Shown here: piece by piece, positions 12,171 through 23,924 of the stretch
Layout of the letters: each line of letters opens with the position of its first letter
Position numbering within the stretch: position 1 is the first letter of the stretch
Origin: Globodera rostochiensis
Lineage: Eukaryota; Nematoda; Chromadorea; Rhabditida; Heteroderidae
DNA: 64,000 nucleotides
Assembly: GCA_018350325.1 (NCBI GenBank)
Contig: JAEVLN010000019.1
Coordinates: forward strand, 620,001-684,000
Reading direction: 5' to 3'
Notes under the pieces: model-generated
The model's database searches: none
Told to the model about the DNA's origin: nothing
The model's input: the letters and a program-made list of their open reading frames with translations, nothing else
Made by a program: the position numbers and the translations under genes

Positions 12171-13386
12171 TTACTGTTCGCCGGTGCCCCTCGCCATTGC
12201 GAAAATGTAAGGCGTCGTCGGACAGAATGCAGGCCCTGCGATCGGCGTCTCCTCCTGTGCGTTTTGCGTCCTGAACAACGCCTCGATGTTGTGGTCTTCG
12301 TTGTTGTTCTCATTCCGAATGCCAAAATTTATCGCATTTTCTGCCCCGTAGTTGTAGTTCAAGCCGGGCTAAACAGCGTAAACCCTTGGGGATTGACAAT
12401 CACTAAACATTACTTCGTTGGGCGTACTCATCGCCCCACAGCCGAGAAACGACAGTGACGTGATGGGCGTGTTGCCGTTCAAGCTCGGATAGGCAATTCC
12501 TCAAAATGCAAAACAACGAAATTTGACGCGGAAGTTCCGAGATTCACTCACTTTTCCTATGTGGACTAAGCCCACTGCGTCTGCTTGGACTCTTCCGGAG
12601 ACGTTGAATCTCATGCTCGCGCTCTTTCAGCCTGAAGTTTGTCCTCATTATCGATTGTTCCTCGACTACTCACATCTGTTCCAACCGGCGAATGTGCTCG
12701 CTGGACGTCTCCAGCTCCTGCTTGAGTTGGTCCCTTTCCGTCAGCAACGCCTTCTCCCTTCCGTCCCGTTTCGCCATCTCCGCTTGTGTCACTTTTGCAT
12801 ATCTGACGGCCTTTTCGTACTAAAAATAAGTCAACCAACGCTAGCCTTCAGAGTACAATATTCTGAATAGTTTTGGACCAAAGTTTTTTGTTGGACAATT
12901 TCCAAAATGCGCAACCTTTTCGTGCATTTTCTTGAACAGCGACTGCCGATGAGTGTTCTGTAAATCCATGGCTGCTTTCAGTCGCTGCGAACTTTCCGTC
13001 ACCAATTCCCTCGGCGGTTTGAACAACGCGACGATTTCGGGTCTCATCGATCGGTTGATTTCCATTCTAAAATGGAAGAAATTGTTTTTTGCGATTTAAA
13101 TTGCAATACTTGTCGAAACTTACATTGATGCCGTTTTTTGGCAAATGATGCAAACGCTTTTATGTCCGGGCGACGGTCCTCCTGAAAAACTTGAGAAATT
13201 GACAAAATGTCAAACACTGCTCGTGTTCATCTTGCTACCCTGTTTTATGCAATTGGAGCAAATTATGTGTCCGCAAGACGTGAACCAATAAGAACCACCA
13301 CGATTCCCAAGCGCAGTGCATTTGTTACCTTCAAAATTTCAATCACTTTAAAACAAAAATAAAAACTCACAATGAATCCAATCCAT
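12171..13386 (-). CDS. ZHP-3/RNF212-type meiotic RING protein
   Basis: The ATG at 13386 gives MDWIHC; after an intron the frame continues NKCTALGNRGGSYWFTSCGH, IICSNCIKQ and, in the next exon, GHKSVCIICQK, making a complete C3HC4-type RING. The next exon (INRSMRPEIVALFKPPRELV) matches the post-RING segment of the ZHP-3/RNF212/Zip3 family, followed by a coiled coil (LLTERDQLKQELETSSEHIR) and an Asn/Ser-rich tail. These proteins are SUMO/ubiquitin E3 ligases on the synaptonemal complex that stabilise crossover intermediates. The gene is head to head with the REC8-like gene. Which of ZHP-1 to ZHP-4 it corresponds to cannot be decided. Confidence 0.85.
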
Positions 13387-13483
13387 TAGAGAATTTTGTA
13401 CGAAAAAATAGAACTCTAAAATGTAAGAAAAGAGATTAGATAGGTAATACAATTTGTGAGCAGGTACCCGAGTAGGGCGGGTA

Positions 13484-14265
13484 TCGGGTAATAGTATAGC
13501 TGGTACCATTTTTGAAAAAAACATTTTCAAAGTCGAGGAAAAGGGTGTTTCTAGGGGTTTTCGGGGGGCGTAGAATCTGAACATGACATCCATTTCGATC
13601 AATTACGAACCCTAGACCCGAATTCGAACACTTTTTTCGAAAATTAATATTTTCAATAATCAATTTTAGCCTCAAAATCATTTCATAAAGCATGAATTCG
13701 GTCATTACTTGCCTTTTCGTGTAATTTTGTGGCTTTTGAAGATTTTGAGCCTAAAATTGAATTATGAAAATTTGGGGCGCCGACATTTCTCCACGCGACA
13801 TTTTATCCATGCGACATTTCCTCCACGCGACACTTCATCCACTAACCCAAAACGACACTTCATCCACTAACCCAAAACGACACTTCATCCACTAACCCAA
13901 AACGACACTTCATCCACGCGACATTTCCTCCACGCAAAATTTCATCCACTAATTTGTAAGCGAAAACACGACATTTAATCTAAGAAAAAGGCCGCCCGGT
14001 TACAAGTCGGGTTTCCTAACCCTATTAGGCCTGCTAGAGTTCAGTTTGAAACAGTACTCATTTTTTATTAAAGCAAAAAATACTTGATTGTGTTCAAATT
14101 GCTTGTATTTTTTGTCCGAATACATTTTTCTCAAGCTTTTCTTGTTTACGTTCAACATTTTTCTACGCCCCCGAAAACCCCTAGAAACATCCTTTTTCTC
14201 GACTTTGAAAATTTTATTAATTTTTTTGAAAAATGGGTGGCACCAGCTTCAGTATTACCAAAAAT
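13484..14265. mobile_element. Inverted-repeat element, possibly a degraded transposon
   Basis: The segment near 13484-13577 (core TTTCTAGGGGTTTTCGGGGG) is repeated in inverse orientation near 14159-14265. The arms are about 100 bp with perhaps 80 percent identity by eye and enclose some 580 bp that include a tandem repeat. No transposase frame is present. Outer boundaries and target duplication were not resolved, so a simple inverted duplication is also possible. Confidence 0.5.
13840..13925. repeat. 25-bp tandem repeat (CGACACTTCATCCACTAACC core)
   Basis: Three exact units of a 25-base repeat follow each other, flanked by related shorter units (CACGCGACATTT) from about 13790 to 13945. Located inside the inverted-repeat element. 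Confidence 0.85.
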
Positions 14266-14477
14266 TTTGTTGGCAAGCACATCCGAATGCACAATTGTTT
14301 GCACCTGTTAAAAACAGTTTATTTTTCGGGTGGGCCGTGTTGTTGATTACGCGTTTGCCCAACACATTTTCCTTTGTTCAGCCACCACTAACTCCTTTTC
14401 CAAAGTATTAAATTCATAAACAACAAAATATTTTATTTGATTTAACCAGCCAGCATTTGCACTAAGAACGTTAGAAC

Positions 14478-14551
14478 CAGAGCTGGGCTGCAATCCGAAA
14501 AATCCCGCGGTTCGTGGCCCAAAAAATGCCGCAAATCGCAGCCCAGCCCTG
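14478..14551. mobile_element. 74-bp hAT-like MITE with perfect 8-bp target duplication
   Basis: Begins CAGAGCTGGGCTGC and ends in the inverse GCAGCCCAGCCCTG. It is flanked on both sides by GTTAGAAC (14470-14477 and 14552-14559). An 8-bp duplication with CAG-starting termini is the hAT signature. Too short to encode anything. Confidence 0.85.
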
Positions 14552-14651
14552 GTTAGAACCCAAAGTTTTTGTTGAGTACATCATATTGGCAGATATTGAA
14601 TATCCGGCATTAACATTTCATTAAACAAGCGAGTCGTCAAGAAACAGCAGG

Positions 14652-17600
14652 ATGTTTTTTTCTTACAATATATTGGTATCTAAGAACTCCAACTTTGCTG
14701 TCATTTGGTATATTTCATAAATTGTATCTTTCTTTTTTTGAAAAACCCCATTATTGCAGGAAATACATGCATGACCGTCGAGGTGCTCTCAAGGTATCCA
14801 AGCGCGAATTGGTCTCTATCGATATCGAAAAAGCGTGGTCAGTGTGTTTTTATGACAAGCATTTTAACAAAAATGGTTTTTTAAATTCGTCCACCTTCAG
14901 CGAAGATTTGGTCAATTACATACCAACGGGAGAATTGGTGAAGTCGGAGTTGCGCAACAAAATGTCTCTCTATCTGCTCGCTCAACTGTCATACGGAATT
15001 ACTTTGGTGCTGAACGCTCAAGCGGACTATTTGATTGGTGAGAATTTTACACCATTGCCTTATGGTAATAATGCCGGTTGTGCCCTTCCCAATTTTTGAA
15101 ATGAAAATATGTTTTGTTGTGCTAAAAGTCGATTCCGTTTTAGCCGACCTCCAGTCAGCCATCAAATCGCTTATTCGTGTTCCGGTGGAGGAGAAACATG
15201 AGAAAACCCCGCGTAAATCCGCGGGACGTAAACGAAAAATCACCGAGTTGGACGGAATGGTAGAGTTAGCAATCGCAGTGCCCAGGGGAATGGAGGCGGA
15301 AGAGATAGAAGAGGAAGATGCCGAAGAGATCAAGCGCCGACGCGTCTCTGCTGCACGGAAATCAACTTTGCTGAACTTGTCAGACCCGGTCAGGAATTTT
15401 ATATAACAATTTTTATACTTTATTTTGAATTCTGATAATATAATTGATCAACGATTCCGAAAATATTAATATTATCGTGTGTAAATTCGGATCACAGCTC
15501 AAAATATGGTCATTTAGCGCGCTTATGTCGATCAACAACTTCCTGCACGTGTTGGACCAGATGATTCGCTGTTGTTGGACGAGGGGAGCCGTTTGGACGA
15601 CATGTTCTTGGGCCAGTCCGTTCAACCGGCGTTGCCTCCACCTGAATGGGCTGCCGAGAAGAACGCTCTACCACCGTTGGGCGAGCCGGCTGCGGAGGAG
15701 CGTCGTGAAAGTCAGAAAGTGTCGACGTTCAGCATTTTGGCGGGACCGGGTGATGACACACTGATTCGCGAAGTGGAGCAGACCGTCACGGTGACGACCA
15801 GCTTCAGCGTGTCGCATCCGTCGGCGGAAGTTATTGGGGTTCGTTCGTTTCAATACTCTTGGGACGGAAGAAATGCCGGTTCAAAAGGAGTAAAAGAAGA
15901 CAAATGCATGGCGTTCTTTTCGAATTCGAGTCAGAAAACAAATTGAAAACTTCGACGCAAACTGTTTGAAAAAGATATAAAAGTTATTTGTTTCCATTTA
16001 AGGACAATGGATTGGAATTGCCGGTTGGTGCGCGTGAACCGATTTACAAAAAGTCCACCGAGGAGTTTATTGTTGATGTTATGCGTGATTCTATTGACGT
16101 AAGTTTACATTGAAAGTGAAACTTAAAATGTCCAAATATTTTGGGTGGAGTTAAGCAACCAAAATTAACAACTTAAATCTGGATATCATTTTTGAACTCC
16201 CCATTTTCACACCAAATGTCAATACATATTTTGCTATTTTTGAGCGTCTTCAATTGGATGCTCTGCCAGACATTGTGCAGTCGCCGAGGGCCGTTACGAG
16301 GAAGCGTAAGCGCCTTTTGGTCGACGACCAGCTCATGCTGACAAATGTGAGGATAGCTATTATGGCGCAACATTAAAAAACCGTTTAGGATGAAATGGTT
16401 GAACGTATGAACAACTACCAGGACTTGGTGCGCAATCGGGACGACTTACTCAAAGAGATTTGTCTGCCCGAAGTGCCCACTCTTTCGCAACTGCTCAGCC
16501 CCCGTCCCTATCACATCAAAGGTTCTTATTAAGCAATCATTTGAATTTTTATCCCATTTCCCCAAAAAGATTAATTTTTGTTTAATTTGTAGCTTTGAGC
16601 TCGGAACTGTATCCGTTGTTTGACACTGTCCGTGCCGATTACCGCGACCGGCCATTGACCTTTGAGGAAGCACAGGCCATGACATTCGAAGTCCATCCAT
16701 TGCTTCTGCGTTATTTTGTTAAATTCGATTTTTGGAATTTTTAGGACTTCCAAAAGCGACGTTTTGACGTCGACGTTCGTTCTTGGAACTCGAATGGTGC
16801 ATCGACGCCGTTGCTGCAACGTGTGGAAGAGAGTTTTGGCGCCGCGGTCGAGCAGGAACGCCATGAAACGCGTGAGAAAGTGTCGGTGACTGGGGCACTG
16901 ATGCCACCCGTGAAAGAGGTGGAAGCAAAGCAATAATTTTAGAAGTTTCGCCATAAATGTTCTAATTGCATAATTAATACAAGTAGATACTGACAGATTA
17001 TTCTCGCAATTGATTAAACTATTTCTCACACAGGAGATCATTGATGACTCGTCGATGCAGAGGCGTCCATCTTCTGCTCTGGAGGGGGAAGCCATGCGTC
17101 GTGATACGGACGATCGTCGTCTTACAGGTTTTGCTATTGTTTACTGTTCATGAGACATGACCATCATATATTTTTAACACAGGACATTTGCCTGAGCGAC
17201 ATGTTGACGAGTTGATTTTGGCGGACCTGGACCATCTTCAGCCACCACTGGGGGAAATCACGGCGGACATGGAACTTCTGCAGGAATCAGTGACGACTAA
17301 GGGACGGTCACCGACAATGTGGGACGAGCGTTCGGTGGACGATAACACGAGCGAATTGTACAGGTCCGCGGATTACGGATGAAAACATAGAAACAATTGG
17401 AAGTGCTCCTTTCTATTTTAGTCGAATTGCCCGTGTCGGCGTTATGTCATTCGACGAATTGCTCAAAAGTGATTCATTCGATGAGACCAAAAAATCAGCG
17501 GTGACTCGCGCAACGGCGGCTCGGAAATTCTTCGCACTTTTGAGTGAGCATTTTCCCGAACATTTGCTTGGGAAATAAAAGTGAATTTTTAAAGATTTGC

Positions 17601-17713
17601 TCAAACACCGTATGGTCAAGGCTCGTCAGCGTAAGCCCTATGGGGAGATTTTGATCCGAGCCCGTGTTCAATTGGAGGATGGTGCCGAACAGAGTTTTGC
17701 TGATCAAGAGTAA
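14652..17713 (+). CDS. REC8-like meiotic cohesin kleisin
   Basis: The exon at 14652 starts MFFSYNILVSKN and joins to AVIWKYMHDRRGALKVSKRE, then EDLVNYIPTG and MSLYLLAQLSYGI. This is the N-terminal Rad21/Rec8 domain that binds SMC3, and it resembles REC8 more than RAD21 (KRE, DLVNYI, SLYLLAQL). A long variable middle follows, with acidic and basic stretches. The C-terminal winged helix reads FDETKKSAVTRATAARKFFA, then LLNLLKHRMVKARQRKPYGE, matching the SMC1-binding domain. About eleven exons; stop at 17711-17713. The product closes the cohesin ring and holds sister chromatids in meiosis. COH-3/4-type kleisins are the main alternative. Confidence 0.85.
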
Positions 17714-18606
17714 TGGAAGAATTATTCACATTGAACAGAAAAATGGGAGATTAGAGCCCTGGCTTCCGGATTAATAATACCCCTGAAATAGGTGCATTGC
17801 CACTTTTATTGTTTGTTCCCATTCGTGCCTAATTGCTTCACTTGATTCTATATTCCTTCTTTGTTGTCGTTATTTTGCTTATCTCTCATCACTCCTCTGC
17901 TGATTCAATCATTTTTGATCGGTCAATTCCTTACACTTCTGCCAAGTACGTTTTGCCATATGTTCTGTATTGTTTTAAAAATGAAAACTTTGAAAGTTGG
18001 TCACTTATGCCGAATGCTTTTTTACTAAAAGCGAGTGTCGTTTGGATGAATGCCACAAAATTTTGTTCCTTTTCATTGTTCGTTCCATCGTTTAAACGTG
18101 CCAGAAACAAGCAATATGTGTACATAATGTGTGCCTTCCATTTTCTTCCCCCTCATGGAGATTTACCAATTCTGCGTCCGCCCAGCCAACGCTTGCTGCT
18201 GATGACTGTTCCCTCCCGAAAACGTTATTGACGATGAGGCGAGCGATGACTTTGCTCGTCTCCTTTCGACGACGGATGGATGAACTATCCATCCATCGGT
18301 CGATGAAGTGAGTGTGTGTGTGTGTATGGCGAAAGGGGAAGCCATCGCAGATTCTCCCTGCCCTTCCTTTCACTGTGTACTACTTCTTATTCATCTGTTC
18401 CCGTTTCTTGCATTTTCCTTCCCTTCTCTCCGTTTTGGTCTTTCCCTTACATTTCCATCACAATCCGTCCGTCCGTCCTTTTTGCTTCATCACAATTCAT
18501 TTATTTATTCAATCCAGCAGCAGCCCCCACACTTACAACTTTCATTTTGGAACAATTTCTAGCTTTTTGACAACGTTTCACCTTTAAATATTCACACATA
18601 CATATA
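17714..18606 (+). promoter_or_regulatory. Upstream region of the thymosin gene
   Basis: Pyrimidine-rich sequence with a short GT run near 18311 and a GATGGATG...CCATCCATC hairpin near 18272-18297. An open frame at 17833-18231 begins with a hydrophobic stretch but has no other support and is not called. Confidence 0.4.
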
Positions 18607-19200
18607 ATGCCCATGCCTGAAATCCATTCGCCGACCGCTGAGCAGTTGCCAAAAATGCCTACGGAATTGCAATCTGAGGTTGCTCAACGGGCTGGCCTGA
18701 AGCATGTGACGACGTTGGAAAAGAATGTGTTGCCCACCAAGGAGGGTAAGTTTTGCTATTGAAGTACTCAATTCGAGTTCTATGTAGAGTTGGTCGGGAT
18801 CGGGATTTTTGGTAAAAACCGGGATAATCTCGACCAACTCTAGTTCTATGCCGGGAGCGCATTGGAATAGTCTTTGAACTTTTTTCAGATTTGGTGGAGG
18901 AACGCAAGCACGAGGACTTAAAGAAAGGCATTCACACTTTCGATGCGCATAAATTGCGCCATGTGGAGACCGAGAACAAAAGTGTGATGCCCTCGCCGGA
19001 GGACATCGCAATTGAGAAGACGCCCCAGCTTGCTGCGGAATTTGACCAGTCCGGACTGAAGCACGTGGAGACAAATGTGAAAACCGGCGTTGAAGGTGGG
19101 AAGGCGAATAATGGGCGGCAGCGTGTGCGCCCTCCGGGGATCGTACTTTTTAGAGACCATAATGACTAACAATTTAGTGATTGACAAGACGGAGCAGTGA
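18607..19200 (+). CDS. Multi-repeat beta-thymosin (actin-binding)
   Basis: Three exons, 18607-18745, 18889-19096 and 19178-19200, give a protein of about 123 residues. It contains three thymosin/WH2-type motifs: LKHVTTLEKNVLPTKE, LRHVETENKSVMPSPEDI and LKHVETNVKT, each a version of the actin-binding LKKTET core. Nematode tetraThymosin (tth-1) has the same multi-repeat plan. The protein is cytosolic and should bind actin monomers and modulate filament dynamics. The last repeat is short and ends VIDKTEQ. The first intron carries a small MITE. Confidence 0.92.
18785..18842. mobile_element. 58-bp hairpin MITE in thymosin intron 1
   Basis: Terminal inverted repeats TAGAGTTGGTCG / CGACCAACTCTA are flanked by identical 8-bp direct repeats GTTCTATG (18777-18784 and 18843-18850), which fits a hAT-type insertion. 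It lies wholly within the intron. Confidence 0.85.
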
Positions 19201-19869
19201 GGCAACGGCACACTAACTGACGATTTGGAGGAATTCGTGACCAATTTTTGTGTCTTCATTTGCTTTCAATGTGTGCGATACATTTTTTATTTTTGATGAG
19301 CTTTATAATTTAAATAAATGGCAGATTCCTTACTGGTGAATCCTTCAAAAATGTCAATCGACTCCTCATCCAGACAAATTGAAATCAAAAATGATTAGGA
19401 AAACATTCTCAATTGACAAAACCATGTGGGGAGGGACCCTTTTAGACTAAAATTTATAGAAAAAAATTTTCTGTCAACCCCCAATCATAATTTTGATACC
19501 ATTCAATTTGTTTCGATAATAAAATTACTTTTCCTTAATTAAAATTAAATTCTCAATTTTTATTTTCTATTGACAAATTCGTAATCAGTGCATTAAATAA
19601 TTTTTCAATTTTTAGAATAAAAAATACGCTCACGCCACAAAACCAAAAATTAATAATTTTTTATGTGGCCAAAGTATAAGATACAAACTTAACGGCAGTT
19701 CAAATTTTACTAGCACCACCGACTTTACATTGTGAGAATGGGGATTTTTTGGGATAGACATAAAATAAAGCAATCGTCTAAATAAAGCGGATATGTAATG
19801 TGAATATGGATATGTATGTATGAGTCAACAAAGTGTCAAGAGAGAGCTATTTTTTACAATTGTGAGAAA
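19201..19869. other. Intergenic between convergent genes
   Basis: AT-rich, nothing recognisable; holds the 3' ends of the thymosin and calpain genes. Confidence 0.5.
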
Positions 19870-22800
19870 TCATTTATAAATTGGACTCGGGCCATGCAGA
19901 TGCCCGACCGCCTCCGTTTGAAGAGGAGGAAAATTCTGAGACGAAGCAAACTCAGCGTTATGGACAAAATCACGCAATTGTGGGAAGAGAGTTGTACGAT
20001 GGACCAAACTATGGCTGACCATAAACGCCTGGGAAGGCTCAAAGTGCGTTAACAGGGCGACAATCTGAAAAGGATGGAACGTGCCGCCTTCAATTTGTGT
20101 GCTAAATCACGTAATATTAAATCGAGAAAATAGTTTTTCCTAAAAATCCAAAGTTTTGCATGGATAGAGGGAAAGGACTCATTACATTTTGTTAAAATCA
20201 CAAGTACCACTCAAATGATCCAATTCGGACCAATGAGTCATATGACACGCTTTTTTAATCATTGTCCATGTCCCAATGTCATTGGATGATGGGAAGTGTA
20301 TTGAGGTGGCTTTTATGGTACCAGAGGTAACAAAATCACGACCTGTCGATGCAGTGGAGGGATGGAGTCAACAGTAAGCAACGAAGAACGCGTGGAAAGA
20401 ACATTTGTTGAACTCTGACAGTCGGACTTGACCTAAAAATCCAAACAATCATTTGTGAGAGAGATAAAGAGACGCTACAATTTCAAAACGCAAAAAAAGT
20501 GAGTAAAAGCAGCGACCTGCATGCAACAATCGACATTATGATTGTCCACCATCAATGCTAAACCAGCAAATTCGTTGGTGAGGTAACGCGAAACGGTCCC
20601 AGAACACGACTAAACCAAAATTGGGAAATTTTGTCAGTGATAAAAAGTGAATTAAGCAAACTTTCTGCACAACGCCCTCTTTAAGCATCAGAGAGCACAT
20701 CGACCGGTGCAGGCTGTCGAATGTCGTTGGAAGTTTTTCGATGAAAATTTTTCGTGAACTAAAATTCTAAATCAATTAAAATTTCATGAAAATTAAGCCC
20801 GAACTCATCCCACCTGTGAACAACGATAGTACCCGGCATCATTTGGTCACCGAATTTGGAAAAAGAATGGACACAGAGCAAGTACTCGCCGAGAAGCAAA
20901 AAAGTGTCATCAGTGCGTACAATCGGGGCAATTTTTCGCGCTGACCGACAAATCAATTCACCTTTAACAATAAAATATGGAAGAATGGAAATAACTAACA
21001 AAAATGTGTCTTTTACCCGGAGTAATTTCGCCTTCCTGTTTATGAAGCAACAACATAATGTCCACTTGGTCCAAAGCAGTTCGAGCATTGTGTTGGAAAA
21101 GTGTTGCACAAAGTTCGGTTGGCTCAGTGATTGTCAGTCGAATTATGCTGAAATGCACGAACCCTTTTAAACATCGTAATTGCTTTAAATAGGCTGTTAA
21201 AACCTTGAATTTTGTTGATCCCATCCGATATCGACCAAATAACGTGTTGCGACCCATCCGCCGCTGTGCTCTCTCGTCTGTGCAATGTCGACGTTGTCGA
21301 AATAGAGCACAAAGCGTTCAAATGGCATCCAAAATGTGCCGGCACTCAAATTGGCGCCCGAAGGGAGTTCCCTTCTCAGCCTTTGGGTCCATCCGGGCCA
21401 TTCTCTGCTGAACTCGCCAAGCCAAACAAAAGTGCCCCACGGGTTGCGCAACAACACAAGTCTGACTTTGTATGTTTCTTCTAAATTGCTGACAAATTAC
21501 CGATGCCCTTCAGAGGTTTGACGAACATCCAAAAGCGAGTAAGCATGCTGAGACATAAGGCCCACTTGTCGATACTCCGCTTCATCCACCGTTCGTTTAC
21601 CTTAAATTCAAATCCATCAACACTGTTTCTGTGTGCCTAATTTGTAATTAAAAAATATCTTCATCACGATTATTATATTCTCTCAACAAAACATTTCGAT
21701 TTCTCACCAGCACCACAGGAGCAACCCATCAGAAAGCGCGCCTCTCGTGCGCTAATCAATTTGGCCCACGCGATGTCCAAGGCAGCGTTACGCGAGTCTC
21801 TGTCCAAGTCCACATATTCAAGGTCAATTGAAAGTGTCGGCGAACCGGTAAGAGTTGAGAGACCTAAAAGGGGGTCAAAAGAATCATTGTCACAATGCCA
21901 CAAATTCGATAAAATGCCTTCAACAGTTCGTCCAGCCTTCAGAATGGCGTAATTTCCGTACGTTTTGGCGAGAGCTTTCTCTATCAATGACACCCAAAGT
22001 TGGTTTTTCCTTCCGACCGCAAAAACCATTTGCCGACTTCGCTTTTGACAAGGAAAAAAGTCATCGACAAGGATGTGCTGCCAAATTCCGTCTATGCAAA
22101 GTCTTAATTTTGCAAATTGGGCAAAACCTCTTCAAAACAAGTATGGCCATACCTCACTTCATATACCCCGTGGTGAGTGTACTCTTTAGTGATGAACAAC
22201 TTCTCCAAAATGTCCGGCCGCTCTGAAATGACCGCCAAGGCAGACAGAAGCCAACAATTGCCGAGCAAACCTAAAAAAATAAGGAATTAACAATAATCGT
22301 CTGAAAAAAGAGGGATTAATTACCCTGCTCGATGTCCGTCGGTTGGGGGTCATTAAACACCGACCACCGGCTGAGTCGATTGTCACGGGTGACAATTTGC
22401 TCAGGCCGTAACCAAACAATGCTGAGGTCTCTCCGCTCCAATTGGGAGAGCGTTCCGATGGAGCGATTGGAGTGGGGAAAGGAGTCGTCCACGAAGCCCT
22501 GGCGATTATTTCTAAAGTTAAAAAAGAGTCAAGCAAAACAAAATCCCGAACCCACAAAAGGTCGACCGATGGTCTCCTTAAGTTACTCTTGCGAAAAAAC
22601 TCACTCGCAAAAGCGAAGTATGTCACGATAAGTCGAAGTGTGCGTAAGTATTTGGCACTCCTCAACTGGCCCATAATCTGACGGGTTTAGCACATTTGTT
22701 TGGGGTCGACTGAGCTGTGGCTAAAAAGTGAGCAAAAAAATTACACATTCAATCAATTTTAATGTTTTTAAGCATTCTATTCACTTTATTTGGATTTTGC

Positions 22801-23858
22801 TCAGATTCTTATGAGGAAGAACTTCCCCAGCGATTTAATCTGAATTAGAATTTATATCACAAAATTTTTTCAAAATGGTAGACAAAAGATTAGTAAAGAA
22901 AACAAAAACGACACCATGCTCTTGGAACAACCAGACTTCAAAGCTGAAGTTTTGGTCCTGCACAGCGGACATTTCAAGTCGGACGGAGGAAATGGCTGGC
23001 GAAGGGCACATCTCTGATTAGAACAGCACCAATACGAAATTGTCACATCTAAGTGAACGAACGCAAAATTTTGCTTGCCTAGTTTAAAAGTGAATGAATA
23101 CCCGTGACTCTGTCGGTCTCGCACCACGAACATTTCTTCACAGATGCTGGATTGAGCTGAGCACAGTTTGGACATGCCCAAGTCGCGAGTTTGGGTTGAG
23201 GCAGTGTGACCATCGGCAAAACCCAAAAAGCAGGATTTGCAGTTGAAAAAGCAGGATCGGCCTATGCAAAAAGCGGGAATATTTTTAGGCGTGTATTGCC
23301 GGTTTTTGAATTTAAAATTGCAAATTATGCTTTACTAGTAGGAGAGAGGGTCGGCGGTGCCGATGGCGCTGCCGGGAAATTTTTATTTGTTAAGAAAATT
23401 GCGTAAAAATTTCGAAAATTTTGCTGATTTTTAGATTCAAAAAAACATTTTGCCAATGTGAAAAAGCAGGATTTTAGCAGGAAAAACCTGCTAAAGCAGA
23501 ATATTATGGTCACCCTGGGTTGGGGATGTCCACGAAGAAAAGCAGGCGGCTGGTAGAATTGGACGTTTTGGCCGTTCTTGGGAACGATTGCGCTGGCAAC
23601 AAAGTCAATGGCATTATCAACCCTCTCCAATGCCGAATTGAGCGAAATACGGGGAACTTAATTTATTATTGCTCTATATCCTCTGATCTTTTTTCTCCTG
23701 CCCGCCCGTAACGGGTCAAACCTACATTTGATTTTCTGAAGAAATCCAGAGCGCCCGCTAATTGAAGGACATTCAAACTGGCATGCTCTACATTTTGTTT
23801 CATTAATTCTATTAATTAGAGTACATCGCTGGCAACTCCAATTCTTAACTTCATCCAT
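19870..23858 (-). CDS. Calpain-15 / small optic lobes (SOL) protease, exon interrupted by a MITE
   Basis: N-terminal RanBP2-type fingers: [20 protein letters not shown] near 23840-23770 and [20 protein letters not shown] near 23180-23110. The calpain protease core has the Cys box [16 protein letters not shown], the His box [15 protein letters not shown] and the Asn box [11 protein letters not shown], so the triad is complete. The SOL domain follows ([14 protein letters not shown], then [38 protein letters not shown]) and ends [10 protein letters not shown] with a stop at 19870-19872. Vertebrate CAPN15 has the same order. A 316-bp MITE lies between the two finger segments and breaks the reading frame; unless spliced out, the product would be truncated before finger two. 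The start at 23858 is likely but an in-frame ATG also exists at 23924. Confidence 0.88.
23202..23517. mobile_element. 316-bp hAT-like MITE inside a calpain-15 exon
   Basis: Termini CAGTGTGACCAT and ATGGTCACCCTG are inverted. Flanks are GGTTGAGG (23194-23201) and GGTTGGGG (23518-23525), an 8-bp target duplication with one mismatch. The inner ends carry AAAAAGCAGGATTT-type repeats. Excising the element and one flank restores a continuous frame (GHPQP joined to KLATWACP). Confidence 0.9.
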
Positions 23859-23924
23859 ATGTATCTTAAAGAAAAGTTTGCGCAATTTTACATTTACCTT
23901 TGTTATTGTGTGCATATGCACCAA

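Larger units (their letters stand above)
13387..14651. promoter_or_regulatory. Shared upstream region of two divergent meiotic genes
   Basis: About 1.26 kb separates the start codons of the RING gene (minus) and the kleisin (plus). It holds a pair of roughly 100-bp inverted repeats, a short tandem repeat and a small MITE, each listed separately. No promoter motif can be called from sequence alone. Confidence 0.45.

Noticed and set aside
13860..13925. Short regular repeat that could suggest a CRISPR array
   Set aside because: The units abut without unique spacers and the locus is eukaryotic; it is a simple tandem repeat.
17833..18231. Open frame of 132 codons with a hydrophobic N-terminus
   Set aside because: Lies in the pyrimidine-rich upstream region of the thymosin gene; no conserved segment and unlike neighbouring coding sequence.
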